Positions 16,750 through 25,206 of a DNA stretch of 64,000 bases are shown here, piece by piece. The position numbers and the translations under genes are program-made. This DNA is from Clostridia bacterium (GTDB lineage Bacteria > Bacillota > Clostridia > TANB77 > CAG-508), in NCBI GenBank assembly GCA_017469445.1, contig JAFUGK010000014.1, positions 62,001-126,000 of the forward strand, given 5' to 3'. The notes under the pieces are model-generated. The model made no database searches. It saw only the letters and a program-made list of their open reading frames with translations, and was not told where the DNA came from. The first letter of the stretch is position 1, and each line of letters begins with the position of its first letter.

Positions 16750-17496
16750 ATGAAAGCATTGATAACAGGTGCATCTTCTGGAATGGGAAGAGATATGGCA
16801 CGTGAGTTAAAAAAGTTAAATTATGATTTGGTTTTAGTTGCAAGAAGCACTGATAAATTAAATGAATTAAAAGAAGAATTGGGCAATAATGTAGAAATTA
16901 TAAGTATGGATGTATCTAATGTAGATAATTGTAAAGAATTATTTGAAGGCCATAAAGATATAGATTTACTTATAAATAATGCCGGATTTGGTGATTGTGG
17001 TGATTTTACTAAAACCGACTTGAATAAAGAAATTCAAATGATAAACACTAATTTAGTTGCATATCATGTTCTTACAAAATTATATTTAAAAATTATGAAA
17101 GAAAGAAATTCAGGTAAAATATTAAATGTAGCGTCTGTTGCAGGCTTTATGCCTGGACCACTTATGGCTACATATTATGCAACAAAAGCATATGTTGTTA
17201 GACTTTCAGAAGCTATAAGAGAAGAATTAAGAAGAGATAAATCAAGTGTTCAAATTAGCATTTTATGCCCTGGACCAGTTAACACTAATTTTAACAAAGT
17301 TGCAGATGTGGAATTTGCTGTAAAAGGAATAAGCAGTGGTTATGCTGCAAAGTATGCAATAACAAAACTGCTTAAAGGTAAATTTTATATAGTTCCAGAA
17401 GTTTCAATAAAAATAACTAAATTTGCAAGTAAAATTATGCCAACTAATTTTATAGCAAAAATAGCATATAATATTCAAAAAAGAAAAATACAATAA
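16750..17496 (+). CDS. Short-chain dehydrogenase/reductase
   Basis: 248 aa classical SDR. The NAD(P) site TGASSGMG is at residues 6-13, NNAGFG follows, and the active site comprises SVAGFMP and YYATK. The C-terminal extension (KFASKIMPTNFIAKIAYNIQ) is typical of DltE-like or YqjQ-like reductases. The substrate cannot be told from sequence. The ribosome binding site AAGGAG overlaps the end of the small gene before it. Confidence 0.93.
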   Translation: MKALITGASSGMGRDMARELKKLNYDLVLVARSTDKLNELKEELGNNVEIISMDVSNVDNCKELFEGHKDIDLLINNAGFGDCGDFTKTDLNKEIQMINTNLVAYHVLTKLYLKIMKERNSGKILNVASVAGFMPGPLMATYYATKAYVVRLSEAIREELRRDKSSVQISILCPGPVNTNFNKVADVEFAVKGISSGYAAKYAITKLLKGKFYIVPEVSIKITKFASKIMPTNFIAKIAYNIQKRKIQ

Positions 17497-17517
17497 TTAT
17501 ACTAAATAATCTGTGTT

Positions 17518-18216
17518 TCATATATTTTTATCTCCTTTTAACATAAATTTTAAAATTTGCTTAAAAATCCTTCTAGCGTCAGTTACTGTATTGAAATGTG
17601 AACCAGAATTATTATCAATATATATAACTTCAATTTCTATTTCTATTATTTTTATACCACGAGATGGAAGTATTAGTAATACATTCATTTCATACTCGTA
17701 TCTATCACCAGAAATATTAAGAAGAGTGTCAATTAAATTGTTATTAAATGCACGTAAACCAGTTTGTGTGTCATATATATTTATTCCAGTAGCAATATGA
17801 TATAGAAGACGTGTTATGGAATTTCCAAGTCTACTTCGAATAGGGGTATGTTTACCACGAATTCTTTTTCCAGTTATAATAGCATTTGGATTTTTTTGTG
17901 CGATATTACATAGTCTCTTAGCATCTTTTACTGTATGCTGGCCATCACAATCTAATGTTACTACAATATAATTTCCAATATAACTTTCTTTTATATATTT
18001 TAAACCTTGCTTTAAAGCATACCCCTTCCCATAATTATTTTCGTATGAAATAACATGTGCTATGCTAGAAATAGGTTCAAATATAGTATTATATTTAGAT
18101 GAACTACCATCATTTACTACTACTATTTTAAAGCTTTTTTCATTTAATTCATTTACTAGTTTAATCAATCGTTCATCCGGCTCGTAAGCAGGAATTAAGG
18201 CAATTAGTGTTTCGAT
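17518..18216 (-). CDS. GT2 family glycosyltransferase with non-canonical start codon
   Basis: Dolichyl-phosphate-mannose-synthase-like GT-A enzyme. The conserved first strand LIALIPAYEPDE, the VVVNDGSSS motif, the DCDGQH metal site, and TGLRAF plus GDRYEYEMNV are all present. The first ATG/GTG/TTG in frame is TTG 18168, which would delete the conserved first strand. Upstream, a perfect GGAGG (18224-18228) precedes ATT (18219) and ATC (18216), in frame with no canonical start, so translation probably starts at one of these rare codons. No C-terminal membrane anchor is present. It transfers a sugar from a nucleotide donor to a lipid or polymer, acceptor unknown. The ribosome binding site lies in a small AAACCT/AGGTTT inverted repeat. 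Confidence 0.85.
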   Translation of the reverse strand: METLIALIPAYEPDERLIKLVNELNEKSFKIVVVNDGSSSKYNTIFEPISSIAHVISYENNYGKGYALKQGLKYIKESYIGNYIVVTLDCDGQHTVKDAKRLCNIAQKNPNAIITGKRIRGKHTPIRSRLGNSITRLLYHIATGINIYDTQTGLRAFNNNLIDTLLNISGDRYEYEMNVLLILPSRGIKIIEIEIEVIYIDNNSGSHFNTVTDARRIFKQILKFMLKGDKNI

Positions 18217-18348
18217 AATAAAACCTCCTTTTAAGGTTTATTCTTAAGAGTATTTTAAGATGGAATTCCTAAAAAGTCAACAATATTGTTTCTAGTATAG
18301 ATAATATTATTCAAAACTGAAAATAATATTAAAAAGAAGAATAATTTG

Positions 18349-18377
18349 TTGTTTATATAAAACAATTATGATATAAT
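18349..18377 (+). promoter_or_regulatory. Promoter of der
   Basis: TTGTTT at 18349-18354, 17-nt spacer, extended -10 TGATATAAT ending at 18377. The interval 18217-18402 holds this and the divergent glycosyltransferase leader. Confidence 0.65.
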
Positions 18378-18402
18378 ATCCAAAGTAAAAGAGGTGAAAT
18401 AA

Positions 18403-19725
18403 ATGTCTAAGCCAACAGTCGCAATTGTTGGAAAACCTAATGTAGGTAAATCTACTTTTTTTAATTATATAGTTGGAAAAAGAATTTCTATTGTGCAAGA
18501 TGAACCAGGTGTAACTAGAGATAGAATTTATGCTGATGCAAATTGGAGAGGCAGAGATTTTACTTTAATAGATACTGGTGGAATTGAGACAGACACAGAG
18601 GATGTTATAGGTTCTCAAATGAGGGAACAAGCAAGAATAGCAATAAATATAGCAGATGTTATTTTATTTATTACTGATATTAAACAAGGTGTTACATCTG
18701 CAGATAGCGAAATTGCTGTTATGCTAAAAAAATCAGGTAAACCCATTGTATTAGTTTGCAATAAAGCAGATAATTATGTAGAAGATTCAAATAATGCTTA
18801 TGAGTTCTATTCTTTAGGACTAGGTACACCATATCCTGTGTCTAGCACAAATGCTTTAGGTATAGGAGATGTATTAGATGCAATATATGAGTATTTTCCA
18901 GATAATAGTGATGAAGAAGAAGAAAGTGAAATTATAAAAGTTGCAGTAATAGGAAAACCTAATGTAGGTAAATCTTCTTTAATTAATAAAATTTTGGGCG
19001 AAGAACGTGTTATTGTTAGTGATGTTGCAGGTACAACTAGAGACGCAATAGATTCTGAATTTGAAAACGAATTTGGAAAATATGTTTTTATAGATACAGC
19101 AGGAATTAGAAGAAAAAGTAAAGTAACTGAATCTATAGAAAAATTTAGCGTAATGCGTACACTACTAGCAATTGAAAGGGCAGACGTATGCTTAATGTTA
19201 ATAGATGCAACTGAAGGTATTTCAGACCAAGATACCAAAATTGCAGGTGAAGCACATGAGGCAGGAAAAGGTATTATAATTGTTGTAAATAAATGGGATG
19301 AAATTGAAAAGGATAATTACACAATAGAAAAATTTAAGACAGATATATATAATAAACTTGCATTTATGAGTTATGCTCCAATTATATTTATTTCAGCCAA
19401 AACTGGACAAAGAGTAAACAAATTGTTTGAAATGATAAATAATGTGGCAAACCAAAATGCTATGAGAATATCTACAGCAATGTTAAATGAAGTTATAAAT
19501 GAAGCAATAGCAGTTGTACAACCACCATCTGATAAAGGTAAAAGACTTAAAATAATGTATATAACACAAGCTAGTACAAAACCACCTACTTTTGTTATAT
19601 TTGTAAATGATAAAGAATTGTTTCATTTTTCGTATGAAAGATATTTGGTTAATCAAATTAGAAATACTTTTGGATTAGAGGGAACACCAATTCGTGTTAT
19701 TGTTCGAGAAAAATTTGAAAAATAA
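18403..19725 (+). CDS. der: Ribosome biogenesis GTPase Der (EngA)
   Basis: Essential GTPase for 50S subunit maturation, 440 aa. Two tandem G domains are visible: GKPNVGKS near residues 10-17 with DTGG and NKAD, and a second GKPNVGKS near 185 with DTAGI and NKWD. A KH-like C-terminal domain follows (PTFVIFVNDKELFHFSYERYL). Start ATG follows AGAGGTG. It stands in its own unit, followed by an imperfect palindrome and then plsY. Confidence 0.98.
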   Translation: MSKPTVAIVGKPNVGKSTFFNYIVGKRISIVQDEPGVTRDRIYADANWRGRDFTLIDTGGIETDTEDVIGSQMREQARIAINIADVILFITDIKQGVTSADSEIAVMLKKSGKPIVLVCNKADNYVEDSNNAYEFYSLGLGTPYPVSSTNALGIGDVLDAIYEYFPDNSDEEEESEIIKVAVIGKPNVGKSSLINKILGEERVIVSDVAGTTRDAIDSEFENEFGKYVFIDTAGIRRKSKVTESIEKFSVMRTLLAIERADVCLMLIDATEGISDQDTKIAGEAHEAGKGIIIVVNKWDEIEKDNYTIEKFKTDIYNKLAFMSYAPIIFISAKTGQRVNKLFEMINNVANQNAMRISTAMLNEVINEAIAVVQPPSDKGKRLKIMYITQASTKPPTFVIFVNDKELFHFSYERYLVNQIRNTFGLEGTPIRVIVREKFEK

Positions 19726-19754
19726 TTGGCAAATTTCGTTGTTAAACTTCGTTC

Positions 19755-19793
19755 AAAAATCCTGCGACGTACCAATGTACGCCTCGGATTTTT
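19755..19793. repeat. Palindromic intergenic element
   Basis: AAAAATCC...GGATTTTT arms enclose CGTAC-CAAT-GTACG. Its G+C content is much higher than the surroundings. It could terminate der transcription, but no T-run beyond the arm is needed for it to be a dispersed repeat. The flanking stretch 19726-19869 has no gene. Confidence 0.55.
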
Positions 19794-19869
19794 CTCACTT
19801 GTTTGCCTAAAAATTTACTCAATTCTTTTTCAAATTTAAAATATATTAAAATGAAAGGAATGATTAGAA

Positions 19870-20493
19870 ATGTTAACATATATAGTTGTAGCAATAATAG
19901 CTTATTGCTTAGGAAGCATAAGCTTTTCAGTAATTATAAGTAAAAAAATGGCAGGATTTGATGTAAGAGAAAAAGGAAGTAAAAATGCAGGTTCAACTAA
20001 TGTTTTAAGAACTGTAGGGAAAAAAGCAGCTGCAATCACATTAGTGTGTGATATACTAAAAGGAGTAATTTCTGTATTAATAGCATATGCTATAGGTAAT
20101 ATAGTTAATGGTGTAGATATTGCACTATTAGTCCAATTAGCAGGAATATTTGCGGTAGTTGGACATACATTTCCTGTATTTTTTAAGTTTAAAGGAGGAA
20201 AAGGTGTTGCAACTGCTTTAGGTGTTATACTTGTTGTAAACTGGCAAATTGGCTTAATATGTTTAGTATTTGCAATTTTAATAATGGCTTTAACAAAAAT
20301 TGTTTCTCTTGGATCTATGGGAGCAGCAATCCTATTTCCAGTGTTGACACTATTTATACATACAAATTATATTGTACCAGGAAGCTATATTATTTTTGGA
20401 ATTATACTAGCTGTATTTATTGTATATAATCATAGGGCAAATATAAAAAGATTAGCTAATGGAACTGAGAACAAATTAGGTAACAAAAAATAA
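19870..20493 (+). CDS. plsY: Glycerol-3-phosphate acyltransferase PlsY
   Basis: Integral membrane enzyme, 207 aa, transferring acyl groups from acyl-phosphate to glycerol-3-phosphate in the first step of phospholipid synthesis. Diagnostic cytoplasmic loops are GSKNAGSTNVLRT, FKGGKGVATALG and NHRANIKRLANGTENK. Multiple hydrophobic helices match the five-TM family. It lies 28 bases before gpsA, the enzyme that makes its substrate. Confidence 0.97.
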   Translation: MLTYIVVAIIAYCLGSISFSVIISKKMAGFDVREKGSKNAGSTNVLRTVGKKAAAITLVCDILKGVISVLIAYAIGNIVNGVDIALLVQLAGIFAVVGHTFPVFFKFKGGKGVATALGVILVVNWQIGLICLVFAILIMALTKIVSLGSMGAAILFPVLTLFIHTNYIVPGSYIIFGIILAVFIVYNHRANIKRLANGTENKLGNKK

Positions 20494-20521
20494 TAATAAA
20501 TAAGGAAGGAATAAGAAATTT

Positions 20522-21511
20522 ATGAAAACAATTGCAATTATTGGAAGTGGAAGTTGGGGAGTAGCTCTAGCCGTTCATTTAGCTAAAAAAGGAAATAAAG
20601 TAAAATTATGGTCTTTTAGTGATGAAGAAGCTGAGATTATTAATAATAAAAGAGAATGTATCTTTTTACCAGACTTAAAAATACCAGAAAATGTTGAATG
20701 TACATTGAATTATGAAGAAGCAATTGCTGGTTCTGATTTAATTTTGCATGTTACACCATCTAAATTTTTTAGAGCAAATGTAAAACAATATAAGCAATAT
20801 GTAACAAATCAACCAATAATAATTTGCTCAAAAGGGTTTGAACTAGAAAATTTATCTACATTAGATGAAGTCTTAGAAGAAGAATTACCAAATGCAAAAA
20901 TAGGTGTTTTATCTGGGCCAAGTCATGCAGAAGAGGTATCTATAGGAGTTCCAACAGCACTAGTAATTGCATCTAAACATGCTGATGTAATAGAATTAGT
21001 TCAAAATACACTTGCTTCAGAAACATTAAGGATATATTCTAATAATGATGTAAGAGGCGTTTCGATAGGTGGAGCACTTAAGAATATTATTGCATTTTGT
21101 TCAGGCGTGGCATATGCATTAAAACTAGGAGATAATTCCTTTGCAGCGTTAATTACAAGAGGATTGTCTGAAATATCAAGACTTGGAGAAAAAATGGGTG
21201 GAGATAAACAAACTTTTTATGGGCTTACTGGATTAGGAGATTTGATTGTAACATGCCAGAGTATGCATAGTAGAAACAGAAGAGCAGGTATATTAATTGG
21301 ACAAGGTAAAACCTTAGAAGAAACAAAACAAGAAATAGGAATGACTATTGAAAGTATAGATAATATCGAAATCGCATATAAACTTGCACAAAAATATAAT
21401 GTAGAAATGCCAATTACAAATGCTGTTTATGATGTATTACATGGAAACTTAAAACCTGAAGATGCAGTTCAAATGCTTATGACAAGAAAATTAAAAGCAG
21501 AAAATGAATAG
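20522..21511 (+). CDS. gpsA: Glycerol-3-phosphate dehydrogenase [NAD(P)+]
   Basis: Reduces dihydroxyacetone phosphate to sn-glycerol-3-phosphate, feeding PlsY. The 329 aa contain the Rossmann motif GSGSWGVALAVHLA, the GPSHAEEV loop, the catalytic GGALKNIIAFCSG and the signature GLTGLGDLIVTC. Directly downstream of plsY and probably co-transcribed. It converges on a minus-strand small gene with a shared hairpin at 21516-21547. Confidence 0.98.
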   Translation: MKTIAIIGSGSWGVALAVHLAKKGNKVKLWSFSDEEAEIINNKRECIFLPDLKIPENVECTLNYEEAIAGSDLILHVTPSKFFRANVKQYKQYVTNQPIIICSKGFELENLSTLDEVLEEELPNAKIGVLSGPSHAEEVSIGVPTALVIASKHADVIELVQNTLASETLRIYSNNDVRGVSIGGALKNIIAFCSGVAYALKLGDNSFAALITRGLSEISRLGEKMGGDKQTFYGLTGLGDLIVTCQSMHSRNRRAGILIGQGKTLEETKQEIGMTIESIDNIEIAYKLAQKYNVEMPITNAVYDVLHGNLKPEDAVQMLMTRKLKAENE

Positions 21512-21513
21512 AT

Positions 21514-21798
21514 TTAATAAGGGTATCTTTCATATAGATACCTTATTATTTTATCTGCATTACTTTCCGTAACATTAATAAAAATTCCATCATCTAGACT
21601 AATCCACATATTAATAGAAAATTTATCAATATTATCAATGTAAACACCAATTATTGATGCTATTTCTATTGGATTTTCATATATTTTTTGCCATTCAAGT
21701 TTATTATTAATATTCATTTCATGTTCATAGTATAAACTTAAAAATTTTTCAATTTGTTCATTTTGCATACTATATAAATTTACAATAGGTTTTAACAT
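21514..21798 (-). CDS. Small hypothetical protein
   Basis: 94 aa from ATG 21798, preceded by GAAGGAG; an upstream in-frame ATG (21813) overlaps that site. Acidic, with no membrane helix or motif I recognise (WISLDDGIFINVTESNADKI). Its last codons overlap the hairpin that also serves as a terminator for gpsA. Its stop lies two bases beyond the gpsA stop. Confidence 0.6.
   Translation of the reverse strand: MLKPIVNLYSMQNEQIEKFLSLYYEHEMNINNKLEWQKIYENPIEIASIIGVYIDNIDKFSINMWISLDDGIFINVTESNADKIIRYLYERYPY
21516..21547. terminator. Hairpin between convergent genes
   Basis: AATAAGGGTATCT pairs with AGATACCTTATT (one bulged base) and is followed by TATTTTATCT on the plus strand. It probably terminates gpsA and is embedded in the 3' end of the opposing gene. 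Confidence 0.65.
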
Positions 21799-21877
21799 AA
21801 AAAACTCCTTCATTTATATTATATCTTTAATAGAATAAATCATGTATTTTAGTTAATAATATTTTTAGGTGATTTAT

Positions 21878-22783
21878 TTGGAAAAGCAAAGGATATATAT
21901 AGTTATACTTTTATTATCATTAAGCATATTTTTAACAGGTTGCTCAAATCAAAATACTCATGAAAATTTAGAAGAAAAAGTTAACTCTGAAATTGAGTAT
22001 ATAGATGTTGAGTTAATAAAAATAATAAGCAAATTAAATAATATCAATTTTTCAAATTATATGATACAAATAAAGGATGTAGATGTTTCATCAGACTTAT
22101 CTGATGAGAGTACAAAATCAGAGCAAAATCAAAATTATCAAGGAGAGTCTAATGGAGAAAGTAAAGAAGGTAATACAGAATCTCAAGGAAACGAGAATAA
22201 AAAATCCTTAAATAAAAAAATTAATGTAACAGAAATGGTATCACAACCTTCTATTAATACAGATACTAATAACATAGATTGGCAAGATATATCATCTAAA
22301 GCAGAAACATTATCTAATTCATGGAATACAATTATTTTAGATTTATATAAATTAAATATAACTTCAGAAAGTATAAATAATTTTAGCAATTTATTAGATC
22401 AAATATTAATTGCTATAGAAAAAGAAGATAAAACATTATGCTTATCCTTGATGGCAAATTTATATGGATTAATTCCAAAATTTATAGATAATTATTCTGA
22501 TGATTCTGGGAAATTTTATATATCAACTACTAAATGGCATATCTTAAATGCATATGTTGGGGTATCAAGTGAAGATTGGGCATTAGCAAGTACAGAACTC
22601 AGCTTAGCAGAGCAAGCCTTTTCAAATGTTATGAAAAATGAAGAATATATGTCTCAAAAAGAGTATAGCATAAACAGAATATATATTGGAATAAAAGAAT
22701 TGCAGACTTCAAATCAATATACTAATCCAAACTTATTCTTTTTAAAATATAGAAATGCAATGCAAGAATTGGAGAATATTTAA
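21878..22783 (+). CDS. Putative lipoprotein, unknown function
   Basis: 302 aa with a lipoprotein signal peptide: hydrophobic IYIVILLLSLSIFL followed by the lipobox LTGC, so it should be tethered outside the cytoplasmic membrane. Residues about 70-115 are a polar Ser/Glu/Asn linker; the C-terminal half is helical, like a tetratricopeptide-like or bundle fold. Start TTG 21878 fits AGGTGA at 21867-21872 better than the GTG at 21869 that overlaps it. No neighbour suggests a role; rnpB follows. Confidence 0.75.
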   Translation: MEKQRIYIVILLLSLSIFLTGCSNQNTHENLEEKVNSEIEYIDVELIKIISKLNNINFSNYMIQIKDVDVSSDLSDESTKSEQNQNYQGESNGESKEGNTESQGNENKKSLNKKINVTEMVSQPSINTDTNNIDWQDISSKAETLSNSWNTIILDLYKLNITSESINNFSNLLDQILIAIEKEDKTLCLSLMANLYGLIPKFIDNYSDDSGKFYISTTKWHILNAYVGVSSEDWALASTELSLAEQAFSNVMKNEEYMSQKEYSINRIYIGIKELQTSNQYTNPNLFFLKYRNAMQELENI

Positions 22784-22786
22784 ATA

Positions 22787-22815
22787 TTGACAAAACTAAC
22801 ATAAAATATTAAAAT
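22787..22815 (+). promoter_or_regulatory. Promoter of rnpB
   Basis: TTGACA at 22787-22792 and TAAAAT at 22810-22815, 17-nt spacer, placing the start of transcription near 22823 at the first paired base region of the RNA. Confidence 0.75.
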
Positions 22816-22822
22816 ATTATAT

Positions 22823-23170
22823 AGAGTAAATTGAATAGTCGCGTGTACAAACTGTGAAGTTGTACATGAGGAAAGTCCGGGCTCCATAGAGCAATAATGC
22901 TGGATAACGTCCAGTGAGGGAAACCTTAAGGAAAGTGCAACAGAAAATAACCGCCATTTTTTGAAGTGGTAAGGGTGAAAAAGTGAGGTAAGAGCTCACT
23001 AAAGGTAATGGTGACATTATTTTTGTGTAAACCCCATTTGGAGCAACATCTTGAAAGAAAGGTTAAGGCTGCTCGCCGTCTTTCGACTAAGGTGGCTTGA
23101 GGTATATAGTAATATATGCCCTAGATAAATGACTATTCACGACAGAACCCGGCTTATAGATTTACTTATA
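22823..23170 (+). ncRNA. rnpB: RNase P RNA
   Basis: Catalytic RNA that removes tRNA 5' leaders. The universally conserved GAGGAAAGTCCGGGCTCC near the 5' end and GACAGAACCCGGCTTA near the 3' end are present. The ends pair: AGTAAAT (22825-22831) with ATTTACT (23160-23166), and GAATAGTC with GACTATTC. Length of about 345 nt is normal. Its promoter is upstream and an intrinsic terminator follows. Confidence 0.95.
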
Positions 23171-23175
23171 ACATA

Positions 23176-23207
23176 AAAGCAAGTAGTAAATAAACTACTT
23201 GCTTTTT
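23176..23207. terminator. Terminator of rnpB, shared with the opposing gene
   Basis: AAAGCAAGTAGT pairs with ACTACTTGCTTT followed by T-rich sequence. It overlaps the last codons of the minus-strand pseudouridine synthase. Confidence 0.85.
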
Positions 23208-24133
23208 AATTTTTTAATATCTTCGGGAAGTTCGGCAATAAATTCTAATCTTTCTTTTGTTATAGGATGAATAAATTTTATTCTATATGCATGTAAAGCT
23301 TGTCTATTAATTAAACTAGATGCAGTTCCATATAAAGTATCACCTAATATAGGATGACCGATATATCTTGAATGAACTCGTATTTGATGGGTTCTTCCTG
23401 TTTCTAATTTGAATTTAACAAAACAATAATTGTTTGAGTTCTCTAGAACAGTATAATGTGTAACAGCAACATCTCCAGAATTATCTACACATCTTTCGAT
23501 AATACTATTTTCTTTTCTGGCTATTGGAGCATTAATTATTCCAGTCAATTCATGAATATTTCCTTCTAAAACAGCAATATATTCTTTTTCGAAGTCTCCA
23601 GATTTCATTTGTTTAACTAAACATTCTTGTATATATTCATTTTTTGCAAAAACTACAAGTCCAGATGTATCTTTATCTAAACGATTAACAGGTCTTATTT
23701 TTCTCTTTAATCCTATTTTATTAAAGTGATATTGTACACCATTAGATATGGTATCTTCAAAATGCAAGTGCGAAGGATGTATTGGTAAAAATGGTGGTTT
23801 GTTAATTATAAGTAAAGCATCATCTTCATAAATTATGTCTAAAGGAATATTAGTAGGAACTATGTTTTTTGATTCTTCATTAAAGTTAATATCTACAGTA
23901 ATTAAATCTCCATTTTTAATTAAAAAATCAATATAACAATGCTCATTATTTACTTTAATGCAATTATTTTTCTTTAATTTTACTAATAATCTATTTGAAA
24001 TATTAAATTCATTTTTTAATACCTGTCTTAATACAGAGTATTTATCATTTTTTACTATATATTCTAAAACCATGTAATTATTATATACTGAAAATTTCTT
24101 TAAATCAACCAAATTTATATCATTAATTAACAT
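23195..24133 (-). CDS. RluA-family pseudouridine synthase
   Basis: Converts uridine to pseudouridine in rRNA. Catalytic loop PVNRLDKDTSGLVVFAKN with the active Asp, and the downstream GRTHQIRVHSRYIGHPILGD, identify the RluA/RluD/RluC group; a weak S4-like domain precedes. 312 aa from ATG 24133, but neither this start nor the alternative ATG 24073 (MVLEYIVKND, which aligns better with the usual N-terminus) has a clear ribosome binding site. A TTGATT-17-TATAAT promoter lies just ahead of 24073. The exact rRNA position cannot be assigned. Confidence 0.9.
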   Translation of the reverse strand: MLINDINLVDLKKFSVYNNYMVLEYIVKNDKYSVLRQVLKNEFNISNRLLVKLKKNNCIKVNNEHCYIDFLIKNGDLITVDINFNEESKNIVPTNIPLDIIYEDDALLIINKPPFLPIHPSHLHFEDTISNGVQYHFNKIGLKRKIRPVNRLDKDTSGLVVFAKNEYIQECLVKQMKSGDFEKEYIAVLEGNIHELTGIINAPIARKENSIIERCVDNSGDVAVTHYTVLENSNNYCFVKFKLETGRTHQIRVHSRYIGHPILGDTLYGTASSLINRQALHAYRIKFIHPITKERLEFIAELPEDIKKLKSK

Positions 24134-24167
24134 AATTTCATAAAATATATAGGAGGTAGAATATATT

Positions 24168-24737
24168 ATGCTAAAAAATGTAAAAATAGGTTTTATCCTT
24201 ACAGGTTCGTTTTATACTTTTAAAACAGTAATACCCCAAATAAAGCAATTAGTAAAAGATGGGGCAAAGGTAGTGCCTATTATGTCTTTTAATTCATATA
24301 AATTAAACACTAAATATGGAAAGGAGTTTATAGAAGAAATTATAGCAATAACTAATTCAAAAATAATAAATTCAATAGAAGATGCAGAAGAAATTGGTTT
24401 AAAACATTTGACTGATATTATTATTATAGCACCATGTACTGGTAATACTATTGCAAAACTTGCAAATGGAATTTCAGATACACCTGCAACTGTTGCTGTA
24501 AAAGCAGGTTTAAAAAATGGTAATAATATTGTAATTGGAATTTCTACAAATGATGCATTACTAGGAAATGCAGTTAATATAGCGATTTTATTAAATAGAA
24601 AAAAGTATTATTTTATTCCATTTAGGCAAAGTAACCCGATAACAAAACCAAATTCTATAGTTTTTGATTTTAACTATATAATTCCTACATTGGAAAAAGC
24701 TTTAAAATCCGAACAAATTCAACCAATTTTAATTTAA
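24168..24737 (+). CDS. dpaB: Dipicolinate synthase subunit B
   Basis: Flavoprotein subunit (SpoVFB) of the enzyme that makes dipicolinic acid, the calcium chelator of the spore core. The 189 aa begin KIGFILTGSFYTF and carry the HFCD-type motifs IIIIAPCTGNTIAKLANGISDTP and VIGISTNDALLGNA. Start follows AGGAGGT. The partner dpaA, normally immediately upstream, is absent; a divergent pseudouridine synthase is there instead. It should be made in the mother cell under SigK-type control, though no such promoter was identified. Confidence 0.9.
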   Translation: MLKNVKIGFILTGSFYTFKTVIPQIKQLVKDGAKVVPIMSFNSYKLNTKYGKEFIEEIIAITNSKIINSIEDAEEIGLKHLTDIIIIAPCTGNTIAKLANGISDTPATVAVKAGLKNGNNIVIGISTNDALLGNAVNIAILLNRKKYYFIPFRQSNPITKPNSIVFDFNYIIPTLEKALKSEQIQPILI

Positions 24738-24760
24738 CAAAAAATTTTTTTAAAAAGTAT

Positions 24761-24788
24761 TGACAAAAACTTTTGTTCGCATTATAAT
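24761..24788 (+). promoter_or_regulatory. Promoter of the LysM gene
   Basis: TTGACA at 24761-24766 and TATAAT at 24783-24788, 16-nt spacer. Confidence 0.75.
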
Positions 24789-24815
24789 AATACTCGAAAA
24801 GAGAAAAAATGTTCG
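24767..24815. promoter_or_regulatory. Two candidate LexA boxes
   Basis: 24767-24780 reads AAAACTTTTGTTCG and lies between -35 and -10; 24802-24815 reads AGAAAAAATGTTCG and lies just after -10. Both keep the GTTCG half of the Gram-positive SOS box and a partial GAAC half. Two sites around a consensus promoter fit tight SOS repression. Confidence 0.5.
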
Positions 24816-24831
24816 CAAAGGAGGAACTTAT

Positions 24832-25128
24832 ATGAAAATTATTAATAAAGCTAAATTTGCTAGAGGAATAATTATTATAACATTTATTATTTCTTTTATA
24901 TTTATTTTTTCAAACAGTGTCGCATATTCAAGCGTAGAAGTACGATTAAAAGAAATATATGTAGGAAATGGAGAAACATTATGGTCTATTGCTAGAGAAG
25001 AATTAAATAATAATTTATATTACAGCAATAAAGATGTAAGAGAAGTAATAAGTAATATAAAGAAAATAAATAACTTAAGTTCTTCTACGCTACAAATAGG
25101 TCAAAAATTAGCAATTCCAACAATTTAA
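24832..25128 (+). CDS. YneA-like LysM protein, probable SOS cell-division inhibitor
   Basis: 98 aa. An N-terminal membrane segment (GIIIITFIISFIFIF, residues about 12-27) is followed by an extracytoplasmic LysM domain starting at VGNGETLWSIAREELN and ending LQIGQKLAIP. This is the layout of Bacillus YneA, which halts division after DNA damage. Start ATG follows AAAGGAGG; a TTG further up lies inside the promoter. Candidate LexA boxes flank the promoter. Alternatively it could be a simple cell-wall-binding protein; the assignment is by architecture and regulation, not by specific residues. Confidence 0.7.
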   Translation: MKIINKAKFARGIIIITFIISFIFIFSNSVAYSSVEVRLKEIYVGNGETLWSIAREELNNNLYYSNKDVREVISNIKKINNLSSSTLQIGQKLAIPTI

Positions 25129-25131
25129 AAA

Positions 25132-25157
25132 GAAGAGAAATTTTTAATTATCTCTTC
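25132..25157. terminator. Hairpin between convergent genes
   Basis: GAAGAGA...TCTCTTC with an A-run on one side and T-rich loop; it separates the LysM gene and the minus-strand recombinase. Confidence 0.5.
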
Positions 25158-25206
25158 AAAAAATATTAATATTTATTTAAATGGGGGCTTGTAGAGTTTA
25201 AATAAA

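Noticed and set aside
19726..19869. Small protein gene after der
   Set aside because: No ORF with ribosome binding site; the stretch is a palindrome with flanks.
24760..24831. Longer LysM protein starting at TTG 24760
   Set aside because: This start lies in the -35 box; ATG 24832 has a strong ribosome binding site.
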